Assembly: GCF_964355755.1 (NCBI RefSeq)
Contig: NC_092670.1
Span: 23,559,201 to 23,623,200, forward strand
Source: Antedon mediterranea
Lineage: Eukaryota > Echinodermata > Crinoidea > Comatulida > Antedonidae
Direction of reading: 5' to 3'
DNA: 64,000 nt
Shown here piece after piece: positions 1 through 20,365 of this stretch. The position numbers and the translations under genes were made by a program. Within the stretch, counting starts at the first letter, position 1. Each line of letters starts with the position of its first letter. Under the pieces are notes generated by a model. It did not search any database. It was not told the DNA's origin and saw only the letters and a program-made list of their open reading frames with translations.

Positions 1-7136
<7,136 letters not shown>

Positions 7137-7255
7137 TAGATGTTCGTTACACTCTATTGCTTTGAAGTCCTTGGTGCTGTGCAATTAAAATGTTTCTATT
7201 AACTTTATTACATATTGTAGATTATAAGTCATATTTTATGAAAATGAATGAAAAT

Positions 7256-7417
7256 AGAGTAGAAGTCCTCTCCTTTGCTACGCCCCTTATTTAGGGAACA
7301 CTTTTATGTGATATGAGAGCCAAATGTCAATCACAGTATTCATAAGACACTTGTGTTAAGGAGGAGACTCTTTGTTGGGTCCCAAAGGTTGTCCTCCTAA
7401 TAGAGATTCTACTGTAT
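7256..7417. repeat. MITE relic of the 'tacagtagaac' family
   Basis: Left edge 'tagagtagaagtcc' and right edge 'attctactgta' are imperfect inverted repeats, with 'gggtcccaaagg' inside, a segment shared with 12350, 25780, 47400 and others. Non-autonomous, about 160 bp. Confidence 0.5.
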
Positions 7418-9270
7418 ATGATCATTCAACTGGATTGGTATAAATATTTATATATCTTCTGTCAATATGGCATAAAAATCATTTATTTAGTAGAGTTTTC
7501 AAGGTTACCACATCAGCCTTTTAAAGTGATGTGTCATAACTTCTGTATCACAAGTATATTAAGTATAATATAAAAAAAAGCCTTGACATTTTCATTAATA
7601 CCGCACATATTAAAGTCGCATAGCACAACGTATATAAAAAACTTTTCTTATTTGAAAATATACAAAAGCTATATATTTAAACAACAAGAATATTATGTCC
7701 GTAGGCATATTGCATGGAAGACAATCTATTGAATAATAATCATGATGATCTAGTTTTGTGTTTATCCGTTTTAAACTTAAACTAATGACATTTTGGCTTT
7801 GTAACCCTAGATATAGGATACATTTTGCAAACACATATAAAATAGTATCTAGGTATTTTGTTTGTGATTGTGTGAATTGTGAAAAGCCAAATTAAATACT
7901 TTTGCTAATTTTTAGAAACCAAGGATAGCCCTCCAATGGTTTTGTTCTCCGCTTATAAGAAATATATAATGTAAATATTTAAAAAATAGATATTATATAT
8001 AGAACATTAAAATCTAATAAAGAGTTTTGAATAGTATTTTATGTACAGCTTATTGAGAAAGATAATAATGTTGGTAGCTTTGATTTTCATTTATCTCTCC
8101 CATCGAAGATCATTCCATTATTGTTGTTTTACAACATTCATCGGTACATGTGTACGATAGTGTTAAACCACAATTTAAAATACAGTAAGATTAATTTTGT
8201 TAATATTACTTTTTTATTTCTCTACTAAACTGTTATTATTGTGTTGTCAATAATAATCTTTAAACAAAATTTATTTTATTTTTTTATACAGTATTATTTG
8301 CAAAATTCTCAAATTGTATTTGGAAGGATACTATTTTAAAATAAAAACAGTTTTATTGTAGAAATTTAAGCTTTTTTTATATGGAAATTATGTTTGTGGA
8401 AATTAGAAAAATTGATAAAAGAAGCGAGCATGGTATATTTTTAGAGAATTGTTGTTTCATTTATACGTAAGAAGGGCGCCCCCATGCTGTATGCAGACTA
8501 TTGAGTGTCTTATTGTTTTTACTCTTTGTATATCTCCTGCCATTTTCTGTACAAATATAATATGTATATAATTGTATTGAAATATATAGATTAAGATCAT
8601 TATGAAATTGATTTTTAATTAATATGTTATTTCAACTTAAAATGTTACTGAAATACATAGGCTTATCAAGTTTATATAGTTTATAGCTATCATTTCAGAA
8701 CCTGGTCAAATCACATTATTGAAAAGTTTAAATACTTAAATAGAGTTTGGTCAACATAGACCATGTGCATGTTATCTATACAGAGTCATTTGATTGCCAT
8801 TGTTTATAGACAATTCTTATTCTGGTTAAAGAAATTAGTGGTATTGCTAAACTGCAAATGCAAAAAAAAAACACCAACTTATTACCCAGCTTACAGAAAC
8901 AGTTTGCCGTACCGTACTGTAAATGATTAAATATGTGTTTCAAAGTTTATTAAAATCATGGTGTGGGAATTCTGCACATATGTTGATGGTGCTCAAGCCT
9001 AGTCCATAATTTTTGCCTAAATTTAAGTTTAAGTTTAATTATTTAAAATGGTGTTAAGCATGTAACAATGTTTGTATTGAAATGTTTTATACCAAAGGGT
9101 AATTCATTTGATGGTGATGCTTATTCGATCATTTACGGTACACACATTAAAAACCCAGGGTATTTTTGTGCTAGACATGAACTAGGCCGTAAATAATTAT
9201 ACTTGCATTAACATTTTAGCTAAGTTGCATTGTGGGATTTATTGAATCTCTTGCATGTGAAATGGTTACA

Positions 9271-9331
9271 GATGATGACATCATAATAAGATGATCATGA
9301 TGACATCATAATATGGTGATGACATCATCAT
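9271..9331. repeat. Clustered 'gatgacatcat' repeats
   Basis: Three close copies of the near-palindrome gatgacatcat (about 9274, 9299 and 9318) within 60 bases, inside the presumed 3' UTR. The core TGACATCA resembles a variant CRE/AP-1 site, but simple-repeat origin is equally likely. Confidence 0.55.
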
Positions 9332-9466
9332 AAAGTGATGTGATTAAAAAATGATGAGTGTTTTTATACATCAAGAGTTTATTACGAATCAAAATATTAT
9401 AGTTTATAAATTGTAAAGAAATTGTTTTTAGTTCATGAGAACACAATGTTTCTGTTTTTTGTTGTA

Positions 9467-9472
9467 AATAAA
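9467..9472 (+). terminator. Candidate polyadenylation signal of BAHCC1/TNRC18
   Basis: AATAAA in 'gttgtaaataaaagg', followed by T-rich sequence. An earlier AATAAA at 8016 is an alternative. Confidence 0.45.
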
Positions 9473-11432
9473 AGGCTATTTTGAAAAATGTTACTGTTTC
9501 TCTCTCTAAGTTTTGTATAACATGAAATGCGTATTACAACATTTAAAATAACTAAACTCTTTTATTTCAGAGAATTGTTACTAATTCTGTTATTTGTTTT
9601 GCAGAGCCAATGGATTTTACTATACCAGTTAGTTGGACGAGTCCAAATAAAAAAGTCTGTAAGTAGACCTACAGTATATTCTTATCAACTCTCACAATAT
9701 CAAGGCAACTTGATCTTGAATTTATCCCAGTAAAATGGAAATAATAGATCTGTGAATAACTTTCATTACAATGATCTCTAGTATGAGATCCACTGGTGCT
9801 CTCTTCTCTTCTCTATATTTAATCAAATTGCCAAAGATAACTCTAAGCAAGTTCATTCACAATTCTTCTTGAAGGTGGCAATTGTGTTCACAAGACAAAC
9901 ACACAAACAGTCTTACTACAAGTCTTTGGGAGTGGAGTTATTAACAATATTTTTGATTGATATCTTTTTTGTCTTGCAGGTACAGTAGCCATGCAGTAAT
10001 AGCGCCCTCAAGACGGGTGTTCTTGCAGTATCAGTGGAGTAAGCGTATCCCTGAGGAGAGTTTTGGTTTATCCTAACATTGGCATTCAGGAGATTGACAG
10101 TTTGTCAGTATCCAGACCATATCAATTCTTTACACGTTTCTCCAAAGCAAGTAAACAGTGAGGTCTTCCATTAGGTTTCTGCTGTCAATAGTTTGTCACC
10201 CTCAAGTATAGCAATTCTCCCTATGCTTTTTACTACAGGCCCAATTTTATGTTTTGGATTGCTGCAGATAGTCTATTGTAATGTATCCAACAAACAAAGT
10301 GGTCTATGACAACAAATAGATTGTTTATTAGAATAACTGATTTAAGGAAAATGACTACCTTTGATAGAATGTTCTTTGATTTTGTAGAAGGTTCAAGATT
10401 TCCTATTTTATACACATCTAACAGGAAAGCAAATATAATATATAAAAAGTAGAAATGGAAAGAAGAGTAGAAAGTCTAATAACACCTCCGGAAAGGTTTG
10501 ATGAGGTAAAGGTCTTTCCTTATCTTTAACCAATCAGATATCAACAACAACAATAAATAAATAGGAAACCTCCATAAAGTAAACTAGGAAAGCAGAAAGA
10601 TATACTATAAAATACAGTATAAGAAATAGTGAACGGTCCATCCTTTAGTCATTGGACATTTTTTATAGCATTCAGGGCGTTTCTCACATCTAACACCTGC
10701 CTATCTCAATGAACTACATTGTTCTCTGTATCATCACTGTATTTCTTCTAGAATTTGATGCACATAAATCTGTAAATTTGTAAAGGCAAAGCTTCTTGTA
10801 AGGAAGTGAACTTAATTGTAACTACTGTTGTAATATATGAACATCTGCTAAAAATGAATATGGATGATGATTGTAGTTTTTGTGTGCAATAATACTTTTA
10901 GAAATACATTATTTTATGTATATGATAGTAGCAATACACATAGCGCCGCATTTTTCTCTATGCACTTAAACCACAACCATGTGCAAAGAAATGAAAGATA
11001 AAGCAAAAAAAAAAAAGAAAAGAGAATTGAGCTGAGACTTGGATTATTATATTAACAGATATCGGAAGTTGGATCTGGAGCTTTTGAGCATTGACATGTT
11101 TTAAGATTATACTGTATATGCATTTTATGGAATTTGATAAAACTTTAATTTCTCCATAATATTCTCAACATATTTTTTTTTCTAATCTGAAGATGTTGTT
11201 TCCACAGAGTCTATAAATTGTTTGAATTATACACATCCTAAAATGATATGTCAAGATTTGTACATCTTAAAAGCAATTAAGTTTGGCTTTAGGTCATTAG
11301 AAAAGGTCAAATTTCACTCTTGATGAATTTAAATGTTGCAGTAACATTTAATGACATTGGCCTAGAATTCTGCTGCTAAATCTTACCACGGTCGGCCTAG
11401 TCTTGCAGTCGACTAATTCATTTTACAATTTT

Positions 11433-11812
11433 GAAATTGATAGAAACTGAAATCTTGGGTCTGTATATTGTTTAGTGTTTGTCGCCTATCATTTCCTGCA
11501 ATATTATTCAAAAACTATCTTATCTTAAAGCTATGTTAGTGCCCATTTGGTTGTGACTTGTTCCGACATAAATACTGAAGTAGCCAGTAATTCACCTATG
11601 TCTAAATAGAGGTGTCCGGACCCTAACAAGAGATTAAGAAATTGATAGAAACTGAAATCTTGAATCTCTATTTTCAGGTTTCTCCTTCAATATTATTCAA
11701 AACCTTAGACTATCTTTTCCTCCAAATGTGCCCATTTGTGACCTGTTCCAACAATATAAAAGTACTGAAGTAACCAGTGATTTACCTATGTCTGAATAAG
11801 GATGTTCCAAAA
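11433..11812. repeat. Direct tandem duplication, two diverged units
   Basis: Units 11433-11637 and 11638-11812 both start with gaaattgatagaaactgaaa and share 'caatattattcaaaa', 'gtgcccattt', 'tactgaagta', 'cacctatgtct'/'tacctatgtct' and a closing 'tgtcc'/'tgttcc'. About 205 and 175 bp; differences are scattered indels and substitutions, so the duplication is old. Confidence 0.8.
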
Positions 11813-12328
11813 GAAGGATTCAGATCTACTGTATTCAATTTGAAAACATATTGTATAAACATTATACAGTATTTCTGTTTTATGAATACATTGCATATAG
11901 ACCTCATGGCAGTATTTATTATTATGTCAATATGAACTGATGCGATACATAATGCAATCAACACTCGTATAATATTCTAATATTGCACAATTTTAATACT
12001 TTTTCTTGCAATAAATGTTTGGCTAGTAACCAATTGATGATATCATGTTTACTATTTATATTCATTTCACTATAAATCTTTATTTGATCTGTTAATATAG
12101 GTAGTAAATTTTTATTATAGAATGACTAATATTTATATTAATCGTATGTAATGCCAGTGTTAGGAGTTTTGGTTTCACGCATGGCAACTATTAACAGGGT
12201 AGATCCAGAATGTTGAGGTGGGAGGGGGTGGGCATGAAGGGGAACAAGGGATGTAAGGTTTCTTCCCAATAGTCCGCCCCTTTCTCCCATTTGTTCACAT
12301 TTCAAAAGATCTATATAGACCTGTTATA

Positions 12329-12486
12329 GTAAAACCCCTATTAAGGGGACACCTTTGGGACCCTAAAAAATGTCATCTTAGTAGGATTGTCGTCCCTTGA
12401 ATAGGGTTTGACCCTACTATCAAAACATATATGTTTGTTTTACAGGAAAGTGTCCCTGAATAGGAGGGTCATGTAGAAAGGGTTCT
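12329..12486. repeat. MITE relic of the 'tacagtagaac' family
   Basis: Left 'aaaacccctattaagggg' then 'acacctttgggaccc'; right 'gtgtccctgaatagg' then 'aaagggttc'. The ends are inverted relative to each other. Same family as 7256, 25752 and 47144. Confidence 0.6.
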
Positions 12487-13004
12487 AATTTAATATTGAA
12501 AATTAAATTACTGAAATTTCTTTTCCAGTTTAGTTTAAAATATTATATTGATTTAAATTTTCTTCTAGCAAATTTGATGGTTAGGTTGATAATCCATGTC
12601 TTTGTCGGCACTTTGATATTAAGGCCAATGTCACCACCGTACATCCCTGTCACAAAGCCATGTAACCAGGCTAGTTAGTATGATTTAATCTGTATTAATC
12701 CCCTGTGTTGTATTCACTGAAGTGGTGGTATTTTCATTAATCTCTATGATCTACTCAATTAAGCCCACTTGAACGTATTAAAAGTCCATGTGTGTCAAAA
12801 ATAACAATTCATCCCATATAATAATTTGGCCTTTAATCCCCCCAAAAAGAGTTAATTGAACTTAATATTAAAATAAATAAATAAATTAAATAATTTGATG
12901 GAATGGAAGCTGTGGTATTAGAAAGATCTAAAGTCTTACAGCAAGCCTGTAGCCATGATTTTTACAGTGAGGTTCGTTTTTTCCACTAAAAAGGCAAAAT
13001 TTAA

Positions 13005-13290
13005 AATAATAATAATATCCTGGATTTATATAGCGCCTAATGTTGTGAAACTCTAAGCGCTGAACAGTATTACCTCAGTCATTTTTTTGGAAACATACTC
13101 CCATATTGCAGCTAGTAACCAGCACAAATTGTGTCTTGATCTAACCGGGTACCCATTTATACACCTGGGTGGAGAGAGGCAAACGCAAGTAAAGTGTCTT
13201 GCCTAAGAATACAAGCAATGCAGTAAGAGTAGGATTCGAACCTCGATCTCACGATCAGTAGTCCAACATCCAACACACTGATGAAGTTCA
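13005..13290 (-). repeat. tRNA-derived SINE, nearly full length
   Basis: Reads best on the minus strand: near 13230-13250 the complement carries a B-box-like GGTTCGAATCC, then a body shared with 1678-1812, and ends at the plus-strand left edge with 'cgctatataaatccagg' followed by an (att)n tail (aataataataat on plus). A tRNA-like head plus a LINE-type tail with a short ATT microsatellite is typical of SINEs mobilised by CR1/L2-type LINEs. Confidence 0.75.
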
Positions 13291-14754
13291 TCAGAGGCCT
13301 ATTTAACCATACTTTTATAACTGGTAATTTCTAGTACTTTGAAAAGGGCACTTTAGGAACCCTTGAAACCCTTCTGGCTACAGGCTTCTTCTATACGATT
13401 TTGTAGAACCATTGTGAGATATGTTTGAATTCAGGACTTTACTGTCCATGTATCACACTCCTAAGATAATTCACAGCACTCGTGATGTCCTTCTCTTTGA
13501 CTGGTTACAGATTCTTTTTCCCAGGTACTGTACGCCATATTTGAAACCTTGGATCAAGTTGATTGTTCATTTATATTCATAATTTTGATTGCTCAAGTTT
13601 TAAAAAGATTCTAGCTAACTCTTTATTGCTGGTACGAGGAATGACTAATTTAAGGATCACCAATTTTAAAATAATATTTATCAGCTTCTATAATCCTTCA
13701 CTTCAATGACCATGTGCTTTTTAGTGCCACATAGTTTCGAGCATTGTCTCTTCCATATATTATTTCTCTAAGTTTTCAATATTTTATATTTTAAATGGAG
13801 TAGGCATATTTTGCATCTTTACATTTGATGGCATATTATCACTGCACCAGTGTATGCCTATTTATATGCAGAATATCAGGTTTGATACAACAACGTGAAC
13901 CCAACATTTTCATAGGGTTAAGACTATTTCTTGAAAATATAAATATTGAAAGACGATATGGTTTACAGTAGAACATGTTTTGGAAATATAATAAATATTT
14001 AAACTAGTGTGTGGGTTAAGGATAAGTGTGAGAAAACCAACCAAAAAGAGGATGATGCATGTAGATTACACCCTTTTGTCTATCCCACACAGTCAATCTT
14101 GCAATCCGTATGCACCCAGAAGATACTCGGACGCATGCTTAACTCTAGTGTGTGTGAACAAAACTTAAGTGTGGGTGTAGGTAGTGATGGGGACGGCCTC
14201 TCTAAATCACCAGGCATGTGCAAAGTGAATAACTTGTTTAATGGCTTTCAGATATCAGGTTTTTATATCCCTGAATTTATCAAACATTCTTTGTCCATAC
14301 ATTCTTAATAGGCTTGAAAACATTGACACATTTTATAAGTGTAAATATATTTATTCCCAAGTTGAATATCAAATTTAACAGGTTACGTGCCCCGAAGGTG
14401 TGAAACATAGGGAGCTTGTTATTTTCAATATAATTGCATTGTTGTATGTATTGTTATTAAGTGGATGAAAACAGTAAATATAGTAGAGTTATATTCCTTT
14501 GATTTGTTATGGACAATGTACAAATATTTGGGGTATAATAGCTTTATTCTGTAATGAATAACACTTGCTTAATCTGTCATTAATTATTGATAATTCTCTT
14601 GTAGAATATTGTTTTCTTTCATCTAATTTAAATGCTTGAAATTCTCAAACACTTCTTACGTTTAGGCATTTATTGGCAGGGGAAAGAAAATCCAGATACT
14701 TGCATTGGTGTAACACTAAGGTGATATTGGTCTATCAGGCCAATAAAACAGCAA

Positions 14755-15121
14755 ATCCTGGCACCACTCATAGGCAGATTTAAAGAGGGGAAGAGGGAAG
14801 AAGCCAAGCCTGCCTGTCCTCACTTTGCAACAATTTATAACATTACGATCCAAAAGATAGGACATATTTAAACTGTAGTACTTTTTAAGCCCACTGCACT
14901 GTCTATTTAAAAATCCTGGACCACCACTTTGATGCTTTTGTCCGCCATGTCACCCCGCCAAAAACAATCTTGGCACTACTGATATAGACAGATCCAAGGA
15001 GAGGAAGAGAAAAGCCTGCCTGTTCCCAATAAATTTTTAACATTATGATACTAAGCCCGGGCCTCTTTCTGCCAATTTCAAAATCCTTGATCCCCCAATT
15101 TGATGCTTTTGTCCACCATTC
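14755..15121. repeat. Tandem pair of related repeat units
   Basis: Unit 1 (about 14755-14949) and unit 2 (about 14970-15121) share 'ggcac(c/t)act', 'gaggaagag', 'aagcctgcctgt', 'taacatta(c/t)gat', 'aaaatcct(g/t)ga' and 'tttgatgcttttgtcc' in order. A third, shorter relative is at 16576-16722 ('tttcaaaatcctggatctgc'). Dispersed repeat of unknown class. Confidence 0.7.
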
Positions 15122-15759
15122 GCCGATAACCCTACTGTATATGTCCGTTGACAATTTCATTTGATGAAGATTGAAATATTTTCTATGATTTATAAATTAC
15201 AGAAGACTTAAATTTTGAATAAATATTTCACAAAGCTTTGAATTTAATGCAGCATCTTAACCCTGGGAGAGCTTTTATCAATTTCTAATAAACTGTCATT
15301 TTTACAAAAATTACTTAGACTAGATAATTGATGACCAAATTCAAGGTTAAAATGCAATAACATAATCCTTTGATTCGAAACAGGTAGTAATCTTGAAGAT
15401 CCTCTCTTGAGGAGATTAAGGTTAAATGCTTTTGAATCTTAAACCTACTTAGCATCTTGATGGGCTAAATTATTATCAAGCACTCTAGTAGTAGAAAACA
15501 ATGAATAATAATGACCAGATTTTGCATTCCAATACTGCATCATTTTAGTTGTTATGATGATCAACTTTAGTTCAGAAAATAACTTCCATATCAATATAAC
15601 ACAATGAAAAAACAAATAGACATGTACTACACAGATACACACCAGTTCATCACAACTCTTAATTTAGTAAATACTTAATAAAATAACAATAGAAATTCTT
15701 CTTAAAAATTGGCAAATATTATTAGTGCAAATAATTTGCTTGCTTGTGGTTACCCTGTT

Positions 15760-15850
15760 TTTCACACTTTATTGTACTTAATTTTTTATTAATATTTTTA
15801 TGAATGTTGTGTGAAAAATAAAAGAATCAATCAATCAATCAATCAATCTT
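15760..15850 (+). repeat. LINE-type 3' end with (aatc)n tail
   Basis: AT-rich sequence with AATAAA ('gtgaaaaataaaagaatc') passing directly into about five copies of aatc (15826-15848). A microsatellite directly after a poly(A)-signal-like motif is a common 3' end of CR1/Jockey-type LINEs. No coding part remains. Confidence 0.5.
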
Positions 15851-16575
15851 TCTTTAAATTTGTAAATGCATTTTGCAAGTATACTGATAAAAACAAGTTG
15901 CGTTGCAAAAGAAAGGTAAAAGATTGTTAGTTTCACTTCTTAATATTAAATAACTTTTTTTGACATAAACATGTATTTGGGGAGCAAAATGTGAAGAAGA
16001 AATGCTCTGGGTTTTCGACTAAAAATGAAACTGGTTATTTTGAGTTACTTAACAAAAACACACTATCATAACAATCTTTTGTTCATCTAGAAAGTTTTTT
16101 TACTGATCCCTACAGAATTCCAGCAATCATACATCACTGGAATTCAGAATGTTGATAAACAGTGTAAAAAAGGCTATTACAGGTTGACCTGCTATCCACC
16201 TTGCTTGAGGGGTGCAATTTAACCCTTTTATAAACCTCAAACAGGTGATTTTGTTTGTAGGTAAAGCTGTTAGGTTCACTAGGGATTTGTTTTGTTACTC
16301 CCCTAAGTAGGACCCTGGTCAACTGGTCAGCAGTGAGTGCAAGCAGCAGGGTTACTGCCAGTAAAATAAACCATTAGGCTGCAGAATTATCATTGCTCTG
16401 ATTCTGTAAAGAAAGCCAAATCACCAGTTTTATTTGGTTTATGCATCAACTAAACCCTTTCTACTGCAGTTTTACTTCCTTCATGGTAAAAATAAACTAT
16501 TAAGAACAAAGGCTGAAATATTATAATTCCAAGTTCAACCAGAAAAATTGAAGCTAAGAATTACACTACAGCCAT

Positions 16576-16722
16576 ATGCATTTTCAAGAGGGAGAGATGT
16601 CTCCCCCTCTAAATTTTAACAATTGGAATGCAAACGATTAGGTTAAATTCAATGCCTCATTTTACAATTTTTAGGCCATGGACGCACTACATTTCAAAAT
16701 CCTGGATCTGCCACTCACTGGG
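16576..16722. repeat. Third copy of the 14.8-15.1 kb repeat unit
   Basis: Shares 'ttttaacaa', 'tttcaaaatcctggatctgc' and the order of segments with the two units at 14755-15121. Confidence 0.55.
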
Positions 16723-17744
16723 CAGTACAGCATAATAATAACTGACTATAAATGGAATTTCAACAAGCAATCATTTAGGTTTTTAGTATACTATAACCAT
16801 TTATTTTTACAGTTTATTAATTGAGAGGCCATAATGCATTTCATATAAATACTTTTCCTTATATATCCATAAAGCTATTTGTTGACTGATTGATTTGCAA
16901 TTAAATTAACAGCAGAATGACCTGTACATAGCTAATTAGGCTGCATTTGTTGGAAAATGATTGATCTTGTCCCAGGTGAGACAGTTGTACATAATATGTT
17001 TATAGATTTGGTTTCATTTACAGTATTTTGATGGTAGGATAGACATCAATGGTTTACCTATTAGTTCATCATCAACAAAATGTACAAATGGGCATAAGTA
17101 TAATCATTCATCATCTAGCAAGGTGATGAGGGCATAGCCTAAACATCATCTTCTATTCTAATCTTATAAAGGCCTTCCTTCTAGTCTACTCTTTTTTCTT
17201 TAAATATTTGACAAACCCTACTATTAAGAAACCTAATAATACTGTTATGCACCTCTAATTCCTTAATAGCTACTGTGCATCATTTCTACCCTGGAAAAAC
17301 CAAATATTATTTGAACTATAGACAATGCAATTCTTTGTATAATATTCAATTTCAATAACAAGAATTTTGTTGAAAAAAAAAACATAAAGAGAAAATAAAC
17401 ATTTTGTTGGTAAAATGTTGCTATAGTTTATGTTTTTTTTGTGTGTTACATATTGTTGAATTGTCTAAACTATAATGCTCTCCCTACCCATCAGTTTCTC
17501 TATAATAAAAGTTATCAGTAGTTGACCTATTGTATCTTTATACTGTTATTCAATTGTTTTTTAATTTTATTTACTATGTATAAGTTTTTTTTTCTGTCAG
17601 ACATTTTGTAAGTAGGCCCTAATGTGTAGGCCTATTTACTACTGACCTATTGCTTCGATATATTGATTTGCTCGTTATACAATTGTTTTTAAGTATCTAT
17701 TCAAGTGTGCAATTACTACTGTACATTTGTTTTTTGTTTATGTT

Positions 17745-17800
17745 TTTTTTTTATTTATTTATTTATTTTTTTTTTGGGGGGGGGGAGGGGTTTCAATGTA
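17745..17800. repeat. Low-complexity tract: (ttta)n, T-run and G-run
   Basis: Consecutive ttta repeats, a T run, then ten G, one A and four G. The G-rich end could fold into a quadruplex, but this is only a composition observation. Confidence 0.8.
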
Positions 17801-17854
17801 AGTTAATTATGTAAGTTTTATCATCATTTACCTTTTATATGTTGTTGTTTATAT

Positions 17855-17932
17855 TTGTATGGACGCACCACCGAAAGGTGTGTGCCACTGATTCTAAAGT
17901 GAGTACCAATAAATACTGAATACTGAGCAGAA
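17855..17932 (+). repeat. LINE 3' end with hairpin and AATAAATACTGA tail
   Basis: The 'gcaccaccgaaaggtgtgtgc' stretch forms a stem-loop (accacc/ggtgtgt type), followed by 'aataaatactgaatactgag'. The same architecture (hairpin, then aataaata, then short repeats) closes the LINE copy ending near 45690. Confidence 0.55.
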
Positions 17933-18288
17933 GCACAGGATTTTAGAAGCCATGCTTTTCAGATATATGGTTTTTGTTCTGAGTAGAAATTTAAGTTTGT
18001 TGGCCTAATTCTTAAGCATTTTAAATAATTGTAATTTGTAGTCATGTACTGTACCTATAATTGAAATGCATTGGGAAAAATGTTCAATATAAAGTGCACT
18101 GTAACCAGGGACCTACACTCCACACAGGTAATAACATTCTTGTTGCATTGCTCATTCTCTTGCAGCAGACATATTTTACAATGATTTATTTATTTACATT
18201 ATTTTACCTGGTGGCCCATAAAAGAATGGCACACAGTGACTGAACCCTAGTAATAAATTACAGTATATACAGTACACTATGTATCATA

Positions 18289-18516
18289 TATCGTCTGGTA
18301 TAATCTCACCCCACTAAAACCTGAAATTGGGCAGACTTTGGTCGGGTGGGACTATACCTGGGCAAAGCCTGGTTTAGGAAAAAAATGATTGATAAGCATT
18401 TCTTGTAAAAACCAAAAGTCAATACTGGAACTATACCCGGATATATATGCCCGTTTGTGAAATCAGACATAAAGTAGGGGGTGATTAGAAGCAAAGAGGG
18501 ATTATACATGATGATA
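18289..18516 (+). mobile_element. MITE with 'tatc-tctggtataatc' ends, copy 1
   Basis: Left end 'tatcgtctggtataatc', right end 'gattatacatgatgata', which is roughly its reverse complement. The inside shares 'attgggcagactttgg', 'gtgggactat', 'ccaaaagtcaatact'-type and 'gcccgtttgtgaaatcagac' segments with the copy at 62959-63172, which lies in the opposite orientation. About 228 bp, no ORF, so non-autonomous. Confidence 0.75.
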
Positions 18517-20175
18517 TGGTAATAACTCTATTAGGGGATACTGTACTTTGTGAAAAGTAGAAATATATGTAACACTACAGCCAATCCCTCTTAAAGTTAA
18601 GAACACTTTTTTTGGGTCCCAGGAAAATGGGTGCAATTAGATATTGTGTTGTAAGCTATTGTTGTTTCATCATGTCAGGTAGTTTTTAATGAAAAATTAT
18701 ATCACTTAGCTTTTCCATATCAATTTTTCAATGTCTACAAATATCTTGTCAAGCACATATCAAATTGTTTATTATTCCCACGGCAGTTAATTTTATCCTA
18801 TTGTATTTACGTCATGCAGTAGTTATTGAAAACAGAAATAAACAGAATTTATTCGTTTTAATTAAGAATGGCCATCTGCTTGAAGCAAAGTATATTGAAT
18901 ATTCTGTTAATTAAAAAATAGTTAAGCACTCACATATGTTTGTTAGCTATCACAAATCACAATATTTCTCTTATTATTTTCTACCTTGCATTTTTTTTTT
19001 AGAAAAGTAGACTTTTGAGAGAAGAGTTGTAGATGCAAACATTTCCCATCCATCTCTGCTTCCTTCAATTGCAAACATTTATGAGTCAGTCTTTTTGGCA
19101 GCAGAGCATTTGAATTTTGGAATGCTTATCAAATTGCATAATTACATAATATTGTACAGTACAATAAAGCATAGGGCAACTCTTGTTTCTAAGTGTCCTT
19201 CCTGAAATGATTAAACTTATAAATGCCCACCGAGTACATCATACTATGATCTGATTTGTATCAAATGGCACTATTGCACGGTACAAGGAATATTTAATGG
19301 GTTTATTAAATGGTTCTATTTCATGTAAAATAAAACACTAATGCGAATGGGGAGAGTATTTTGATTCATTCAAAGACTTTCTGACTGTTTACTGACTCCT
19401 GACATTTTCTGCTTATACTACTCATAAACATTTATTATCTGCATAAATTTGATGAAATAAGATAAATTAAAACCGATAATAAGATACGTTAAAGAACTTA
19501 AGTATTATTGATACTTAGTGTAATCTGTCTAAGCATGTTTGAGTATTTTGTTTGATGTTTTTCATCTTTTAGCTGCAATGAATAACACATTAGTTATTTG
19601 AGCTTTAATATAAATCCATTCTATCTTCTATTTATCATACTTATGTCATTTCATTTCGTACTTAAATTACTAAAATTAAGTCTGAATAAATAAAAAAACA
19701 TCAAGGATTTGTCAAACAGAATGCGCACTTGATTCTGCAAAAAAGAATGTTTAAGAAAAGCATAAAATGTACATCTGTGTATTATCGGTATGCAGAAATA
19801 GTGCCCTCTATAGTTTTATTATCATTCTCCGATCCAGAACTCTAGTAAAGTCTACCGTAGAAATAAATCATCATTTAGATTGCTTATTGTTAACAATCGA
19901 TAAACAAACTTAAATGGGATATATGGTAATCATACTAAATCTGCTTGTTTTTAGGTTTCTTTGTACCAAGATTTTATTCACATTATATGGCTTAGAATAA
20001 GCAATTAACTTTCAACAAATGGCTGTAAACAAGTCTGTTACAAAGATGTTGTTTTTAAACCCTTGTTTTACCATATAGAGTAATCATGTCACCTCAAAGG
20101 TGTAGGCCTACAGACTTGTCTGGGGATGGGCTGGAGTCCTGACTGAGTGAAGGAAACAGTACTACTGTAGTAGTA

Positions 20176-20365
20176 CAGTCAAAACTTCCAACTGAACTCT
20201 TTGAAAACCAGAAACTTTCCTAAAACCAGACTTTGCTTGAGGTACAAAAGGTTCTAAATTCATTTTTACCATTAAAAACACATTTTCAATACCACCAGAC
20301 CAGACAAGAAAATCAGACATATTAAGTCAGTCCAGAGATGTTCGGTATTGGGAGAGTTTAAACTG
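20176..20365 (+). mobile_element. pogo/Tigger-type MITE
   Basis: Flanked by TA (20174-20175 and 20366-20367). The left end starts cagtcaaaacttcc; the right end reads ggtattgggagagtttaaactg, whose complement cagtttaaactctcccaa matches the end of the 60321-61638 element. Inside are 'aaaaccaga' and 'ccagac' segments resembling the 'aaaaccgga' runs of that element. About 190 bp, no ORF. Confidence 0.7.

Larger units (their letters stand above)
7137..9472 (+). other. Probable 3' UTR of BAHCC1/TNRC18
   Basis: AT-rich, non-coding sequence after the BAH-domain stop. Possible polyadenylation signals AATAAA lie at 8016-8021 and 9467-9472. The second is followed by a T-rich stretch and is the better candidate, but transcript evidence would be needed to place the end. 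It contains a MITE relic (7256-7417) and a tgacatca-type cluster (9271-9331). No supported ORF. Confidence 0.5.
9473..20175. other. Gene-poor intergenic stretch, part 1
   Basis: No exon set with consistent splicing or protein similarity was found on either strand. Short ORFs such as 14009-14308 (+) have no recognisable domain or codon-use signal. The stretch holds repeats listed separately: a direct duplication at 11.4-11.8 kb, a MITE at 12.3 kb, a SINE at 13.0 kb, duplicated repeat units at 14.75-15.12 and 16.6 kb, LINE 3' ends at 15.8 and 17.9 kb, and a MITE at 18.3 kb. Confidence 0.7.

Noticed and set aside
14009-14308. 99-codon plus-strand ORF
   Set aside because: No recognisable domain, no splice partners and no codon bias; lies among repeats in a gene-poor stretch.
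15826-15848. CRISPR-like or telomere-like repeat
   Set aside because: Simple (aatc)n tail of a LINE; no spacers, and the unit is not telomeric.
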